A DNA stretch of 64,000 nucleotides from Geomicrobium sediminis (GCF_016908595.1 NZ_JAFBEC010000008.1:204803-268802), one strand, 5' to 3'; counted from the stretch's first letter, positions 20,251 through 30,839 are shown. Numbers and translations: made by a program. Notes: a model not told the origin generated them from the letters alone.

Positions 20251-21258
20251 TTAGACATCTCCCTTATCGAAATTAAAGTGTTCATACGCTAGCGGCGTCA
20301 CGAGTCTTCCTCTCGGTGTACGTTGCAAAAAGCCGATCTGTAACAGATAAGGCTCATAAACGTCTTCAATTGTTTCTGATTCCTCTCCAACCATCGCTGC
20401 CATCGTCTCGAGCCCAACTGGACCACCTTTGAACTTCTGAACGATCATTGAAAGTAAGCGCACGTCATTAGGATCAAGCCCTAGCGGATCGACTTGTAGT
20501 TGCTCTAACGCCTTTTCCGTCGCTTCATAGCCGACTGCCGTTCCACTGTCTGACACTTGCGCGAAGTCTCTAACGCGTCGTAACAGTCGATTTGCAATTC
20601 GCGGTGTGGCACGAGAACGTCTTGCAATTTCGAGTGCTGCTTGTTCTTTCATTTCTAAAGAAAGCAACTTACTACTACGTATTACAATCGACGCTAGTTC
20701 CTCAAGAGAATAATATTCAAGCCGACTCAACACACCAAAACGATCGCGTAACGGTGCGCTCAACATGCCAGCCCTCGTCGTTGCTCCAACGAGTGTAAAC
20801 GGAGGAAGGTCCAATCGCATCGACTTCGCCTCTGTTCCTTTGCCAATCACAATATCCAAACAAAAGTCTTCCATCGCAGGGTATAACACTTCTTCAACTG
20901 AACGATTTAACCGATGGATTTCATCGATAAAAAGAACATCGCCTGGCTCGAGCGTCGTCAGAATCGCAGCCAAATCACCGGGTCGGTCGATTGCTGGTCC
21001 AGATGTCGTTCGAATATTAACGCCCATCTCGTGTGCAATAATTGTAGCAAGAGTCGTCTTTCCAAGACCTGGAGGACCATACAACAACACGTGATCTAAG
21101 CTTTCTTCACGAAGTTTGGCAGCTTGAATAAAGACTTGTAAATTCTTTTTCACTTGATCTTGCCCGATATAATCCGCAAAACTAAGCGGTCGAATCCCTT
21201 GGTCTAACTGTTCTTCTTCCTTCGTTAACGCTTCTTTTGAAATGACGCGGTCGTCCAC
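20251..21258 (-). CDS. ruvB: Holliday junction branch-migration ATPase RuvB
   Basis: This 335-residue AAA+ motor has Walker [12 protein letters not shown] (near 62), Walker B FIDEIHRL, sensor 1 GATTRAG, an Arg finger in PLRDRFG, and a C-terminal winged helix. It drives branch migration with RuvA. It is 14 bp below ruvA, forming the classic ruvAB pair. Confidence 0.97.
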   Translation of the reverse strand: MDDRVISKEALTKEEEQLDQGIRPLSFADYIGQDQVKKNLQVFIQAAKLREESLDHVLLYGPPGLGKTTLATIIAHEMGVNIRTTSGPAIDRPGDLAAILTTLEPGDVLFIDEIHRLNRSVEEVLYPAMEDFCLDIVIGKGTEAKSMRLDLPPFTLVGATTRAGMLSAPLRDRFGVLSRLEYYSLEELASIVIRSSKLLSLEMKEQAALEIARRSRATPRIANRLLRRVRDFAQVSDSGTAVGYEATEKALEQLQVDPLGLDPNDVRLLSMIVQKFKGGPVGLETMAAMVGEESETIEDVYEPYLLQIGFLQRTPRGRLVTPLAYEHFNFDKGDV

Positions 21259-21272
21259 TTAAATCCCCCCCT

Positions 21273-21872
21273 TTACCGTTCAACAAATAATCGAAGGGCT
21301 TGCCTTACGTATTCATCAGCAGTCAAATCGTTTCCTTGTAATGCCTTCTCTGCTTTCTTAATCTCACGCTCACCGTAACCGAGCGCTCGTAGAGCATCCA
21401 TGGCTTCATCTAAGGCGTCGCTTTCTTTAGCAAACAACGGTCCAGTAGCCATCAATTGTTCTTCATCCATAACGAAGTCAAGCTTGCCTTTAAGATCAAG
21501 AATCATTTGTCTCGCCGTTTTCTTGCCAATTCCAGGGAACTTCGTCAACATCGTTTCATTCTCTTCTTCAATGGCTTGAATCACGACTTTGGAATTCCCC
21601 TCAGCAAGCACCGCTAAAGCCCCTTTCGGACCAATTCCTGACACTTGCAACAATCGACTAAAGAGCACGCGCTCTTCTCTCGACTTAAAGCCGAACAGCT
21701 TAATCGCATCTTGAATGATATGTGTATAAATAAATACGTTTACTGTTGCACTCTCGTTAATTTCATACGCAAATGGATTTGCACAGTAGACGTGATAACC
21801 GACACCATGAATGTCGACAGTGACAGACTCGTGGTCACGATAAACAATCGCCCCACTTAAACGTTCATACAT
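21273..21872 (-). CDS. ruvA: Holliday junction DNA-binding protein RuvA
   Basis: This 199-residue protein has an N-terminal OB-fold (SGAIVYRDHESVTVDIHGVGYHV). Tandem helix-hairpin-helix motifs follow (LLQVSGIGPKGALAVLA and FPGIGKKTARQMILDLK), then a C-terminal three-helix domain (ALRALGYGEREIKKAEKAL) that contacts RuvB. AAAGGGGA precedes the ATG. Confidence 0.96.
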   Translation of the reverse strand: MYERLSGAIVYRDHESVTVDIHGVGYHVYCANPFAYEINESATVNVFIYTHIIQDAIKLFGFKSREERVLFSRLLQVSGIGPKGALAVLAEGNSKVVIQAIEEENETMLTKFPGIGKKTARQMILDLKGKLDFVMDEEQLMATGPLFAKESDALDEAMDALRALGYGEREIKKAEKALQGNDLTADEYVRQALRLFVER

Positions 21873-21941
21873 GGATTGTCCCCTTTTCCATCGTTTCTCT
21901 TCAGTGTAGCATAACGCTCACTTCAATGGGAACACGTATTC

Positions 21942-22664
21942 TTAGGAAAGCTCAGCATTGTGATAAACGTTTTGAACATCGTCATTGTCTTCAAGTTTAT
22001 CAATGAGCTTTACCATCGTTTCCTCTTGTTCTGGGTTAAGTTGAGTCGTGACTGTTGGGATCTTTGTGAGTTCAGAGGTCTCAATGGTATAACCTGCATC
22101 AACGAGTGCTTTTTTTACATCTTGAAGATCACCGTAAGCGGTTGTAATCAGCGCTGTATGTTCTTCAACTTCAAACTCTAATGCTCCTGCTTCAATCGCT
22201 TCTAGCATAAGCTCTTCTTCATCAAGATCGCCTAAATGGATAACAATTATGCCAGCATCTTCGAAAAGAAAAGATACCGATCCCGCTTCACCAAGGTTGC
22301 CCCCATTTCGTGAAAACGCGTAGCGTAAATCTGCCACCGTCCGGTTTCTGTTGTCCGTTAACACGTCAATGAAGATTGCTGCCCCTCCTGGTCCATACCC
22401 TTCGTACGTAATTTCTTCATACGTAACGCCATCTTGATTTCCTGCAGCTTTTTTAATAGTTCTTTCTATATTATCACTTGGTAAGTTTGCCTCTTTACCT
22501 TTTTGTATAGCAAGGCGAAGTCTTAGGTTGGTAGCAGGATCATCGCCACCTGCACGAACAGACGCAAAAATTTCTTTCGTAATTTTTGTAAATACTTTCG
22601 CTCGTTTTGAATCTTGAGCTTCTTTACGCCTTTTTATGTTGTTCCATTTAGAATGTCCAGCCAT
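21942..22664 (-). CDS. yrbC: YebC/PmpR-family protein (YrbC)
   Basis: This 240-residue soluble protein starts AGHSKWNNIKRRKEAQDSKRAKVFTKI and contains EGYGPGGAAIFIDVLTDNRNRT, both hallmarks of the TACO1/YebC family. Some members are DNA-binding regulators and others help ribosomes through difficult sequences, so the molecular role is not fixed. The ATG at 22664 is chosen because GGGGAGGA is correctly spaced; the ATG six bases earlier is too close. The position between ruvA and coxA matches yrbC. Confidence 0.93.
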   Translation of the reverse strand: MAGHSKWNNIKRRKEAQDSKRAKVFTKITKEIFASVRAGGDDPATNLRLRLAIQKGKEANLPSDNIERTIKKAAGNQDGVTYEEITYEGYGPGGAAIFIDVLTDNRNRTVADLRYAFSRNGGNLGEAGSVSFLFEDAGIIVIHLGDLDEEELMLEAIEAGALEFEVEEHTALITTAYGDLQDVKKALVDAGYTIETSELTKIPTVTTQLNPEQEETMVKLIDKLEDNDDVQNVYHNAELS

Positions 22665-22705
22665 TGTCATTCCTCCCCAATATGTAAATATATCACGAAT
22701 TAGTA

Positions 22706-22737
22706 AAGCGCAAAAGGACTGGAGTCCTTTTGCGCTT
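22706..22737 (-). terminator. Terminator after coxA
   Basis: A perfect 15-bp stem AAGCGCAAAAGGACT/AGTCCTTTTGCGCTT lies just after the coxA stop on the minus strand. The trailing T-run is within the stem and weak beyond it. Confidence 0.75.
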
Positions 22738-22742
22738 GTTGG

Positions 22743-23558
22743 TTAGCGACTACGTTCAAATGGGCGCTCGGCCATATTGCCAAGGTCACCAAGCATATCT
22801 TCAAAAGTCGCTCTTGTTTCATCGACCATTTCCCCACCAGCATTACGGATATCACGTGTGACGTTACGGACTTTCCCGAACATCTCATCATCATCGGTGA
22901 CATACACGGTTTTGTTCGTATGATCTTCAACGGTATTTTTAATTTTCGCCTTCAGATCATCATCGATGTTACTTCCGCGAACTGCTATGACGACATGGTC
23001 TCCATCAACAACAACATGACTATCACCAATGCGATCCATGTTTTCTACTGCATGGTCAATCGTTCTTTCAAGGTCATGTTCAGTACTGTTGTTGTACTTT
23101 GTAGTGTGACCTTGATGGTGGTCATTGTTTAGCTGACCACGTTCATTTACCATACCAGGGTGATCCCCAGTTTCGCCATTATACTTTTGGAAACGTGCCT
23201 GATTGGCATCTCGTTCACCTTGCGTATAATGGTCTTTATCGACGACATCACGTGGATTACCATAAGCCCACGAACTTCCCATTCCGTCATTAACGTTATG
23301 AGTGCTATCATGGCGCTCTGTTCTTGTCGTGCGATCGTCAACCGTTAACATGTCAGTAATTGGTCCTTCCCCACGATCTCCACGATTTGCACGGGTCATC
23401 TCATAATCATGATCTGCTCCGCGGTAATCATTGACGTAATTCATGTCGTAATTTACTCGATCAGGAATTGGTTCTGCAGCGTTATTATTTCCACCACATC
23501 CGGCAAGTCCTGCAGCAAGCATTGTACAAGCTGTAATTGACAGTGCAAATTTTTTCAT
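22743..23558 (-). CDS. coxA: Sporulation lipoprotein CoxA (YhcN/YlaJ family)
   Basis: This 271-residue protein has a lipoprotein signal (MKKFALSITACTMLAAGLAGC, with a LAGC lipobox). A long Asn/Asp/His-rich low-complexity segment follows, then a YhcN/YlaJ domain (RIGDSHVVVDGDHVVIAVRG and DDLKAKIKNTVEDHTNKTVYVTDDDEMF). Its place directly below safA matches B. subtilis coxA (yrbB), a cortex-associated spore protein. The ATG at 23558 gives a clean signal peptide; GAGGGGGG lies upstream at a rather long distance. Confidence 0.88.
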   Translation of the reverse strand: MKKFALSITACTMLAAGLAGCGGNNNAAEPIPDRVNYDMNYVNDYRGADHDYEMTRANRGDRGEGPITDMLTVDDRTTRTERHDSTHNVNDGMGSSWAYGNPRDVVDKDHYTQGERDANQARFQKYNGETGDHPGMVNERGQLNNDHHQGHTTKYNNSTEHDLERTIDHAVENMDRIGDSHVVVDGDHVVIAVRGSNIDDDLKAKIKNTVEDHTNKTVYVTDDDEMFGKVRNVTRDIRNAGGEMVDETRATFEDMLGDLGNMAERPFERSR

Positions 23559-23639
23559 AAAAGAAAAATCCCCCCTCACACCTAGGATGTGATAAAGGGG
23601 GAATTGATACACCTGTTATAAAGAGGAAAGCTCTCCAAC

Positions 23640-24557
23640 TTACTCTTTCTGTTCGTCATCCGGACTTGTTGGCTGATAGTAGTTTGGCGGATACATCGGT
23701 TGAGCATAATAACCATATGGATCAACCGGAGCATAACCCATATATGGAGACGTCATCTGCGCAATTGAACCTTCATGTCCTCGATGGTTCGGCACATCAT
23801 ATGAGCCTTGATATTGTAACTCATAAGGAAGGTTCTCATAACTATAGCCTTCTGCAAATGGATACGATTCATACCCGTGACCGTGATGCATCATCGGTGG
23901 TGCCATTTGCTGATAAGGCATCGCACCAGGATACATTGAAGGTGCACACGGATAACAATATTGCATTAAATGCGGCGGTACTGGTTGACCATAATTCATG
24001 TGTCCATAAGACGGATAAGACTCCATACAAGGATGTTGCATTGGCATCGGCTGAGGCTGAACGTGCATTTGCGGTTGAGGTTTCGGCATTGGCTTTTGCG
24101 GTTTCTCTTGTTCTTTCATGACCGGTTTTTTCTCAACTTTCTTCTCAACCTTTGCAGGAGCTGGCTTTGTCATTTTTGATGGCACAGGCTTTTTCGTTTC
24201 TTTTTGAGGAACTTTTTTCGGCTCAACTTTGTATTCTTTTTTTGGTACTTCCATCTTTGGCATTTTCATCGGCGGCGGCTTCACTGCAGGGGCTTCTTTC
24301 GCTTTTGGTTGCTCCTTTTTCGGAGCAGGCTGCTCTTTAACCGTGTAGTCTTTTGCAGGTTCTGCCTTTTTGGACTTTACCTGTACTTCTTTTTTAGCTT
24401 GAACGCCTTTTCCCGGAACTTTAATTTTCATTCCAGGCATTACCATATCAGGGTTTGCAATTTGCGTGTTTGCTGCTTTAAGTTCCTCAAAGTTCACATC
24501 ATATTTCTTCGCTAAGTTCCATAACGTATCGCCTTTTTGCACAATATGAATTTTCAC
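23640..24557 (-). CDS. safA: Spore coat morphogenetic protein SafA
   Basis: This 305-residue protein has an N-terminal LysM domain (HIVQKGDTLWNLAKKYDVNFEELKAAN to MKIKVPGKG, residues 3-49). A Lys/Pro-rich linker (about 55-150) is followed by a Pro/Met/Tyr/Gln-rich C-terminal region with many PMP, PQP and YPSYG-like runs. SafA organises the inner spore coat, with LysM binding the cortex. It is shorter than the B. subtilis protein. B. subtilis makes a C-terminal isoform from an internal start; several in-frame Met codons exist here but I cannot assign one. Confidence 0.92.
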   Translation of the reverse strand: MKIHIVQKGDTLWNLAKKYDVNFEELKAANTQIANPDMVMPGMKIKVPGKGVQAKKEVQVKSKKAEPAKDYTVKEQPAPKKEQPKAKEAPAVKPPPMKMPKMEVPKKEYKVEPKKVPQKETKKPVPSKMTKPAPAKVEKKVEKKPVMKEQEKPQKPMPKPQPQMHVQPQPMPMQHPCMESYPSYGHMNYGQPVPPHLMQYCYPCAPSMYPGAMPYQQMAPPMMHHGHGYESYPFAEGYSYENLPYELQYQGSYDVPNHRGHEGSIAQMTSPYMGYAPVDPYGYYAQPMYPPNYYQPTSPDDEQKE

Positions 24558-24648
24558 AATTAATGTCCCTCCCGTAACCCGTATGATCCGTTACCAATTG
24601 GTTCTTCCCATACAAGATATGCACGAGTTACGAGGAGTATTCGTTTCG

Positions 24649-25548
24649 TTAGAGCGAGCGTTCTTTTACTTGAACAAATAGTGATGGGTAAGTGCCGAGT
24701 ACGCGAGTCTCACATCCGAGCGCTTTTAGTTCTTCTAAAGCACCTGGCAACAAAACTTCATCATACGCATGTTCCACATCAATAATAAAGAAATAGTTAC
24801 CGAGTCCGGTTTTTGTTGGACGCGATTCAATTTTTGTTAAGTTTAGTTTACGCCAAGCAAATGCCGAAAGCACTTGATGCAATGCCCCAGAGAAATCTGA
24901 AGGTAATGTCACGACCACTTTCGTTTTGCTATGCTGTTCATTGGCTTTTAAGAAGCTTGGTGCCACATCATTAGGCGATACGAGAACAAATCGCGTGTGA
25001 TTGTTCGTAAAGTCATGAATGTTTTCTTGTATTACTTTTAATCCATATTTTTCAGCTGCTAATTCATTTGCAATTGCAGCTATGTTCGTATGTTCATTCT
25101 CACTCACTTCTCTTGCCGCCTGAGCCGTTGAAGTTGCAAACTTTTGTTCAACCTCATCTAATTCTCCGGTAATAAATTCGTGGCATTGAGCAATGGCGTG
25201 TGGGTGCGAATAAACGGTATCAATGTCATGCAAGTCGTTTACGGATGGGTGAACAAGTAAATGTTGTGCAATTGGGATGGCCACTTCTCCAATGATCGGA
25301 AAATCGTGTTTATGAATTAAATAATCAAGCGATATGTTTACGGATCCTTCAATTGTATTTTCTAAAGGAACGACGGCTGCATCAACTTGGTTTTTTTCAA
25401 GTGCATGTAACGTACTCGGAATGTCTTTATAAGGCATACGCTTTGCATCTGGCAAAAACGCTCGGGCAGCAATTTCAGTAAACGTACCCGCTGGTCCTAA
25501 AAAAGCTACTTTATTCGTCACAAACTCCACTCCATCTCTTCTATTCAT
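24649..25548 (-). CDS. pheA: Prephenate dehydratase
   Basis: This 299-residue phenylalanine biosynthesis enzyme converts prephenate to phenylpyruvate. The catalytic domain carries KVAFLGPAGTFTEIAARAF, VVPLENTIEGSVNISLDYL and the NHTRFVLV signature. A C-terminal ACT domain with ESRPTKTGLGNYFFIIDVE mediates Phe feedback. The ATG at 25548 directly follows the pheB stop and has GGAG upstream; a GTG at 25521 is an alternative giving a terminus closer to the family. pheB-pheA follows obg, as in B. subtilis. Confidence 0.95.
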   Translation of the reverse strand: MNRRDGVEFVTNKVAFLGPAGTFTEIAARAFLPDAKRMPYKDIPSTLHALEKNQVDAAVVPLENTIEGSVNISLDYLIHKHDFPIIGEVAIPIAQHLLVHPSVNDLHDIDTVYSHPHAIAQCHEFITGELDEVEQKFATSTAQAAREVSENEHTNIAAIANELAAEKYGLKVIQENIHDFTNNHTRFVLVSPNDVAPSFLKANEQHSKTKVVVTLPSDFSGALHQVLSAFAWRKLNLTKIESRPTKTGLGNYFFIIDVEHAYDEVLLPGALEELKALGCETRVLGTYPSLFVQVKERSL

Positions 25549-26007
25549 CTATACTCCAGCAGCGCCAGAGCCGATGATTTCTACTTTTTCTACTGCTTCC
25601 ATCGCTTTTATATCTGCCATCAGTTGTTGAATTTCCACATTGACCATGCTCGTATCGACGGTGAGCGTAATATTCGCTCGACCGCCGAGTGGGATCGTCT
25701 GGTTAATCGTTAGCACATTTGAATCGGTATTCGCTACAATTCTAAGCAAATTCGACAATGCACCAGAGCGGTCAGCAAGATGAATTGAAAAGGTAATGAT
25801 CTTCTCTTGAATCATCGTATGAAATGGAAAAACTGCATCACGGTATTTATAAAATGCACTTCGACTTAAATCCACTTGTTTAACGGCCTCACCGATCGTT
25901 TCAGCTGAACCGTTTTCTAATAATACTTTGGCTCGTAATGTCTTTTGCATTGCCTCGGTCAACATATCTTCTCGAACAAGATAAAATTGATCAATTTCTT
26001 CTGCCAT
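25549..26007 (-). CDS. pheB: ACT-domain protein PheB/ThrR
   Basis: This 152-residue protein has an N-terminal helix-turn-helix-like part ([28 protein letters not shown]) and a C-terminal ACT domain ([37 protein letters not shown]). In B. subtilis this protein (PheB, also ThrR) represses threonine and homoserine biosynthesis genes. The ATG at 26007 has GTGAGGG upstream. It is tightly linked with pheA and lies 23 bp below obg. Confidence 0.9.
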   Translation of the reverse strand: MAEEIDQFYLVREDMLTEAMQKTLRAKVLLENGSAETIGEAVKQVDLSRSAFYKYRDAVFPFHTMIQEKIITFSIHLADRSGALSNLLRIVANTDSNVLTINQTIPLGGRANITLTVDTSMVNVEIQQLMADIKAMEAVEKVEIIGSGAAGV

Positions 26008-26030
26008 AGCCCTCACCACCAAAACATTAC

Positions 26031-27320
26031 TTATTCATCGATAAATTCAAATTCAATTCCGGCAAGACGCACGAGGTCGCCATCTTTGGCTCCACGTTCA
26101 CGTAGCGCCTGGTCAACACCCATTTGTCTCATCGTACGAGAGAAACGTCTCGCACTTTCTGTACGGTTTAAGTCAAGCATGACAATTTTACGTTCAAGCT
26201 CTTCACCAGATAACACATACGTACCCTCATCATCGCGTGTAATGACGAACGGCTCTTTTTTCGTGTATTTATATAACACACCTTCTTGCTCTTCTTCACT
26301 CTTCTCAAAAGCGTCGATTTCAGGCGCATTTTCAAGCTCATTTACAATCGTTTCAATAAGAGCATGTAACCCTTGACGGTTTAGTGTAGATAGTCGATAA
26401 ACCGTGACATTGTCATCATCCAACTTCTCAAGAAATGCATTGAGTGTCTCTTCACTATCTGGCATATCCGTCTTGTTTGCTACGACGATTTGTGGGCGCT
26501 TTGTGAGCACCTCATTGTACGCTTTAATTTCTTCGTTGATCGTTACGTAATCTTCGTAAGGATCTCGACCGCTCAAACCTGAAACGTCAATAAGGTGAAC
26601 GAGTACTTTTGTACGTTCAATGTGTCGTAAGAACTGGTGACCAAGTCCAACGCCTTCATGTGCACCTTCAATTAATCCTGGAAGATCAGCAAGTACGAAA
26701 CTGCGTCCGTCTTCTGATTGAACAACACCAAGATTAGGTTTAATTGTCGTAAATGGGTAGTCTGCAATTTTAGGCTTTGCAGACGTTGCTACAGATAAGA
26801 ATGTTGACTTCCCAACACTCGGGAACCCGATTAATCCTACATCTGCGAGCAATTTCAATTCGAGAATTAATTCTCGTTCAATTCCTGGTTCACCGTTTTC
26901 TGCATGTTCAGGTGCAGGGTTCTTCGGCGTGGCAAAACGAGTGTTCCCAAGTCCACCACGTCCACCTTTTGCAACGAGAGCTTCCTCGTTGTGTTCTGTT
27001 AAATCAGCAATAACAGCGCCTGATTCTTTGTCTTTTACGACTGTACCTGGTGGCACGAGAACGATCGACGGATTCGCATTCTTTCCGTGTTGGTTCTTTG
27101 AACGACCGTGCTCTCCACGATCTGCCTTAAAGTGCTTTTGGTAACGGAAATCCATAAGTGTACGTAATCCTTCATCAACACGAAAGATTATATCGCCACC
27201 TTTACCTCCGTCCCCTCCTGCAGGACCACCATCTGGTACGTACTTTTCACGGCGAAAGGCAACCATCCCGTTTCCACCATCGCCAGACTTAATAAATATA
27301 TTTACATAATCGATAAACAT
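26031..27320 (-). CDS. obg: Obg GTPase (ribosome assembly, sporulation and stress signalling)
   Basis: This 429-residue protein has a glycine-rich Obg fold (1-158, e.g. [20 protein letters not shown]). The G domain shows [25 protein letters not shown] and NKTD, and a C-terminal OCT domain follows. Obg associates with the 50S subunit and binds (p)ppGpp. GAGGTGA precedes the ATG. In B. subtilis obg follows rplU-rpmA-spo0B; here those genes are absent and haem genes lie upstream, separated by palindromic repeats. Confidence 0.96.
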   Translation of the reverse strand: MFIDYVNIFIKSGDGGNGMVAFRREKYVPDGGPAGGDGGKGGDIIFRVDEGLRTLMDFRYQKHFKADRGEHGRSKNQHGKNANPSIVLVPPGTVVKDKESGAVIADLTEHNEEALVAKGGRGGLGNTRFATPKNPAPEHAENGEPGIERELILELKLLADVGLIGFPSVGKSTFLSVATSAKPKIADYPFTTIKPNLGVVQSEDGRSFVLADLPGLIEGAHEGVGLGHQFLRHIERTKVLVHLIDVSGLSGRDPYEDYVTINEEIKAYNEVLTKRPQIVVANKTDMPDSEETLNAFLEKLDDDNVTVYRLSTLNRQGLHALIETIVNELENAPEIDAFEKSEEEQEGVLYKYTKKEPFVITRDDEGTYVLSGEELERKIVMLDLNRTESARRFSRTMRQMGVDQALRERGAKDGDLVRLAGIEFEFIDE

Positions 27321-27367
27321 CCACGTTCACCTCGTTCATTAATGTCATTATTGTAACACAAACCATA

Positions 27368-27450
27368 GGGGACAGTCCCCCGCTAGAGTACAACGTTACC
27401 GCACTGGGGGACTGTCCCCCAGCACGTTAAAGCGTCGGGGGACTGTCCCC
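27368..27450. repeat. Three copies of a GGGGGACTGTCCCC palindrome (REP-like)
   Basis: Copies lie at 27368-27381 (inverted), 27406-27420 and 27437-27450, spaced 25 and 16 bp apart. The middle copy extends to a 19-bp near-perfect palindrome, CTGGGGGACTGTCCCCCAG. Their GC content contrasts sharply with the surrounding intergenic DNA. They sit between hemY and obg, where the order departs from B. subtilis. Confidence 0.85.
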
Positions 27451-27460
27451 TCTGCCAATG

Positions 27461-27489
27461 AAAAAAGGAGGGCTATGAGACAGCCCACC
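27461..27489 (-). terminator. Terminator after hemY
   Basis: On the minus strand GGTGGGCT/AGCCCTCC (one T-T mismatch) with a 7-nt loop is followed by TTTTTT, at the hemY stop codon. Confidence 0.75.
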
Positions 27490-28874
27490 TACTGTTTATC
27501 ATTATTTTTCACTTGATTTACGATTTGATTCGTCGCATTTATCCCTTGTCGTACGCAATCAGGCAAACCGACACCATCGTACGAAGCGCCCGCTAAAAGC
27601 ACGTAGGGATACGTATCGTTAACTGCTTCTCTCCATTGTTGTACGCGCTGTTTATGACCGACTGTATACGTTGGCATTGCTTCTTGCCACCGTTCAACAT
27701 CATACCATAGAGGAATGCCGTTAATCTCGAGCATTTTGCTCAAGCCTTTGATCACTTGTTCAACAATGACGTCATCGCTCTCGTTGACAATTTCCTCTTG
27801 CCCTGGCCGTCCAACGAACGATCGAAGTAAGACGTAACCGTCTGGTACGGCTGTTGGCCATTTTTTATCAACAAACGTTACGGCTTTAATGACGGTGTCG
27901 TTCCCTTTTGGTACGAGAAATCCAGTACCATCCGCCCGTTCACTTACATCACTTTCACGAAACGCAAGGGCAACCGTTGCGACCGACGCACCTCGTAGAC
28001 GCTCTAACCGCTCAGAAAGTCCGTCTTCAACAAATGTAGTGGCTGCGACCGGTTGCGGGACCGTCATAATGACAGCATCCGCAATTTCTTCATGCCCGTT
28101 CTCAAAACTGAGTCGATGTTGATTGCCATCACGCTCAATTGAAACGAGCTTATGATCTTTATGAATCGACGCTTGATCTAGCCTGGCTTCTAACGCTTCT
28201 ATAACCGTAATAAGCCCGTTTTTAAATGTACGAAACTGCCCAGTATTCGTCCCCGCTGTAGGCTGTTTCTTCTGAATTGCTTCACTCGCTTTTATTAAGC
28301 TTCGATGCTTAGTAGCAAGTGCTTTAAATTGAGGCAATGTAGACTCTAGACTTAATTCATTTAAAGAACCTGCATAAATCCCTGAAAGCAAAGGTTCTAA
28401 CAAGCGGTCAACCATTTCATCACCGAAACGGTAACGAAACAACTGCCCTGCCGCTACATCTTCATCCAACTTTGCTTTTGGCTTAACAAGATCCAATGAC
28501 GCTCGCATCTTGCCTTTAGTTGAAAGTAACGAAGTCGAAAGCAACGGCTTTAAACTTGAAGGGATCCCCATTGAAGACGGCTTTGGAATTGGATGCAACT
28601 CTTCGTTATACAAAATAAACGCTTGTCCTGTTTCATTTGTGACGAGCTGATCTTCAATGCCTAATTCAGACACGAGCGCCATTAATTCGGGCTTTCGAGC
28701 TAGAAATGAGTCCGCACCTCGCTCAACGACAAAATCCTCTCGATGATAAGACCGGATCTTCCCACCGAGCATCTGACTTGCTTCAAAAAGTTCAGCATCA
28801 ACTTCAGGATGTTTGCTCAACTCATAAAGGGCGGAGAGCCCCGTGATCCCTCCGCCGATAATCGCTACTTTCAT
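27489..28874 (-). CDS. hemY: Coproporphyrinogen/protoporphyrinogen III oxidase HemY (CgoX)
   Basis: This 461-residue FAD enzyme oxidises coproporphyrinogen III in the Gram-positive coproporphyrin-dependent haem pathway. It starts with the dinucleotide-binding motif VAIIGGGITGLSALYEL and continues HEDFVVERGADSFLARKPEL. It ends LLAGASYDGVGLPDCVRQGINA, the C-terminal FAD-binding part. It is the last gene of hemE-hemH-hemY, starting one base after the hemH stop. Confidence 0.94.
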   Translation of the reverse strand: MKVAIIGGGITGLSALYELSKHPEVDAELFEASQMLGGKIRSYHREDFVVERGADSFLARKPELMALVSELGIEDQLVTNETGQAFILYNEELHPIPKPSSMGIPSSLKPLLSTSLLSTKGKMRASLDLVKPKAKLDEDVAAGQLFRYRFGDEMVDRLLEPLLSGIYAGSLNELSLESTLPQFKALATKHRSLIKASEAIQKKQPTAGTNTGQFRTFKNGLITVIEALEARLDQASIHKDHKLVSIERDGNQHRLSFENGHEEIADAVIMTVPQPVAATTFVEDGLSERLERLRGASVATVALAFRESDVSERADGTGFLVPKGNDTVIKAVTFVDKKWPTAVPDGYVLLRSFVGRPGQEEIVNESDDVIVEQVIKGLSKMLEINGIPLWYDVERWQEAMPTYTVGHKQRVQQWREAVNDTYPYVLLAGASYDGVGLPDCVRQGINATNQIVNQVKNNDKQ

Positions 28875-28875
28875 T

Positions 28876-29805
28876 TTAGCGACTGTATTCCAATTGTTTT
28901 AATACCGCATCTGCAAGTCCGTCAATAAACAACGATTTAGCATTAGGCATTGGTGGTCGCTCGTAATTCACTTGTAGATCATCAGTGACAACTTTGCACT
29001 CATAATCGTTGTCATAAAGAACTTCCAAATGATCAGCGACAAAACCAAGTGGGCAATAAACAAACGTTTCATAACCACGGGCTTCATATAAATCACGTGT
29101 TAAATCTTGAACATCTGGTCCTAACCATTTGTCGGCAGTGTTCCCTTCACTTTGCCAGCCAATTTCATAGTTCTTTACGTCAGCAGCTTCTGCAACGAGA
29201 CGACTCGTTTCTCGCAATTGATCAACGTAAGGATCGTTATCCGCAAGAATTTTCTCCGGGAGGCTATGAGCAGAGAAAATCACGACAGAGTTGTCACGAC
29301 CAACACGATCGAGCGTTTCCTTTAATTGATCAGACCAATATTTAATAAATTTAGGCTCCGTATACCAGCTTTCAACGGCATGAATCGTTGGACCATCAAT
29401 TTCTTCGGATTTCTTTACCGCTCGTCCATTGTATGATTTCACACTAAACGTCGAATAGTGTGGCGCCAAAACAATGCTAACAGCCTCTTCAATGCCGTCT
29501 TTTTTCATACTCTCAACGGCATCTTCAATAAATGGATCAATGTGCTTCAATCCAAGATACGCTTTGTATTCAATGTCTGTTTCTCTTTCATTCAAACGAT
29601 CTTCGAGCGCTTGCATTTGCTCATTTGTAATACGAGCGAGAGGAGAAACACCACCAATCGCTTCATAGCGATCAGTCAAATCTTGCAATGCTTCGTCTGA
29701 TGGTTTTCTTCCGTGTCGAATGTGTGTGTAGTATGGTTCGATTTCGTCTTGGCTTCTAGGTGTACCGTAAGCCATAACGAGTAAACCGATCGTTTTCTTG
29801 CTCAT
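28876..29805 (-). CDS. hemH: Ferrochelatase (coproporphyrin ferrochelatase)
   Basis: This 309-residue protein inserts iron into coproporphyrin III (CpfC type). It starts [32 protein letters not shown] and carries [13 protein letters not shown] (catalytic His in the SAHSLP motif) and [15 protein letters not shown], with the metal-site Glu. Its start overlaps the hemE stop as TAATG. GGGAGGAA lies upstream. Confidence 0.95.
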   Translation of the reverse strand: MSKKTIGLLVMAYGTPRSQDEIEPYYTHIRHGRKPSDEALQDLTDRYEAIGGVSPLARITNEQMQALEDRLNERETDIEYKAYLGLKHIDPFIEDAVESMKKDGIEEAVSIVLAPHYSTFSVKSYNGRAVKKSEEIDGPTIHAVESWYTEPKFIKYWSDQLKETLDRVGRDNSVVIFSAHSLPEKILADNDPYVDQLRETSRLVAEAADVKNYEIGWQSEGNTADKWLGPDVQDLTRDLYEARGYETFVYCPLGFVADHLEVLYDNDYECKVVTDDLQVNYERPPMPNAKSLFIDGLADAVLKQLEYSR

Positions 29806-30839
29806 TATTGATTCCTCCCGCTGTATTCGTGAACAAATTGCGTTAAACGTCTTAACGTATCCGGTAAAATTGAAGGCGTAACACCGTGACCGAGATTAAA
29901 AATAAAGCTCGGGTCATTTTCTGTTTCATCAAGTATTTTCTTCGCCCGCGCTTCAATTGTGTCCCACGGAGCTAATAAAATAGCTGGATCTAAGTTTCCT
30001 TGCAACGTCTTTTGGATACCCATCTCTCTCGCTTCTGTTACAGAAGTACGCCAATCTAGACCAATAACATCAACGTCTAAGTCATTCCATTCCTTAAGCA
30101 AGTGTCTCGTTCCTACACCGAACGTAATCAATGGAATGTCTTCTTTTTTAAGCTCTGAGAAGATTTTCGCCATCGTTGGCTTTACAAATGTACGGTAATC
30201 ACTTGCACTTAACGTACCTACCCAAGAATCAAAGATTTGGAACGCTTGAGCACCTGCCGCAATTTGTGCTTTCGCATACGTAATCGTAAGGTCACTAAGC
30301 TTATCCATAAGAAGATCCCATTCTTCTTTGCTTCCATACATCATCGCTTTCGTGTTTTCATACGATTTCGATGGACCGCCTTCAATCATGTAACTTGCCA
30401 TCGTAAATGGTGCACCAGCAAACGTAATCAACGGTACATCCAATTGCGTTCTGAGCAGTTTAATCGTTTCAATGACGTGTGGCACATCTACACCTGGGTC
30501 AAGTGAACCTAATCGTTCAATATCTGCTTTATTTTTAATTGGATTATGAATGACTGGACCGATACCGCTTTTGATTTCCACATCAACGCCAATCGCTGGG
30601 AGTGGTGTCATAATATCTTTATAAAGAATTGCCGCGTCATTGTTGTACTGGTCAACTGGAAGCTTTGTTACATAAGCGCAAAGCTCAGGGTCTTTTGTAA
30701 TTCCAAATAATGAGTACTTCTTTTTCAATTCCCGATATTCCGGTTGTGAACGTCCAGCTTGTCTCATGTACCAAACTGGTTTTGTCTTCTCTCCTACACC
30801 ATTTGCTGCACGAAGAAAACGATCATTAAAAGCTCCCAC
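29805..30839 (-). CDS. hemE: Uroporphyrinogen decarboxylase
   Basis: This 344-residue enzyme converts uroporphyrinogen III to coproporphyrinogen III. The N-terminal signature [19 protein letters not shown] and the second motif [14 protein letters not shown] are present, with [11 protein letters not shown] near the end. The GTG at 30839 has GAGGAG about ten bases upstream. It is the first gene of the hemEHY operon. Confidence 0.95.
   Translation of the reverse strand: MGAFNDRFLRAANGVGEKTKPVWYMRQAGRSQPEYRELKKKYSLFGITKDPELCAYVTKLPVDQYNNDAAILYKDIMTPLPAIGVDVEIKSGIGPVIHNPIKNKADIERLGSLDPGVDVPHVIETIKLLRTQLDVPLITFAGAPFTMASYMIEGGPSKSYENTKAMMYGSKEEWDLLMDKLSDLTITYAKAQIAAGAQAFQIFDSWVGTLSASDYRTFVKPTMAKIFSELKKEDIPLITFGVGTRHLLKEWNDLDVDVIGLDWRTSVTEAREMGIQKTLQGNLDPAILLAPWDTIEARAKKILDETENDPSFIFNLGHGVTPSILPDTLRRLTQFVHEYSGRNQ

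Noticed and set aside
23666..24121. Long open frame opposite safA
   Set aside because: It is a by-product of the Pro/Met/Tyr/Gln-rich composition of safA on the other strand, and the product is a low-complexity sequence.
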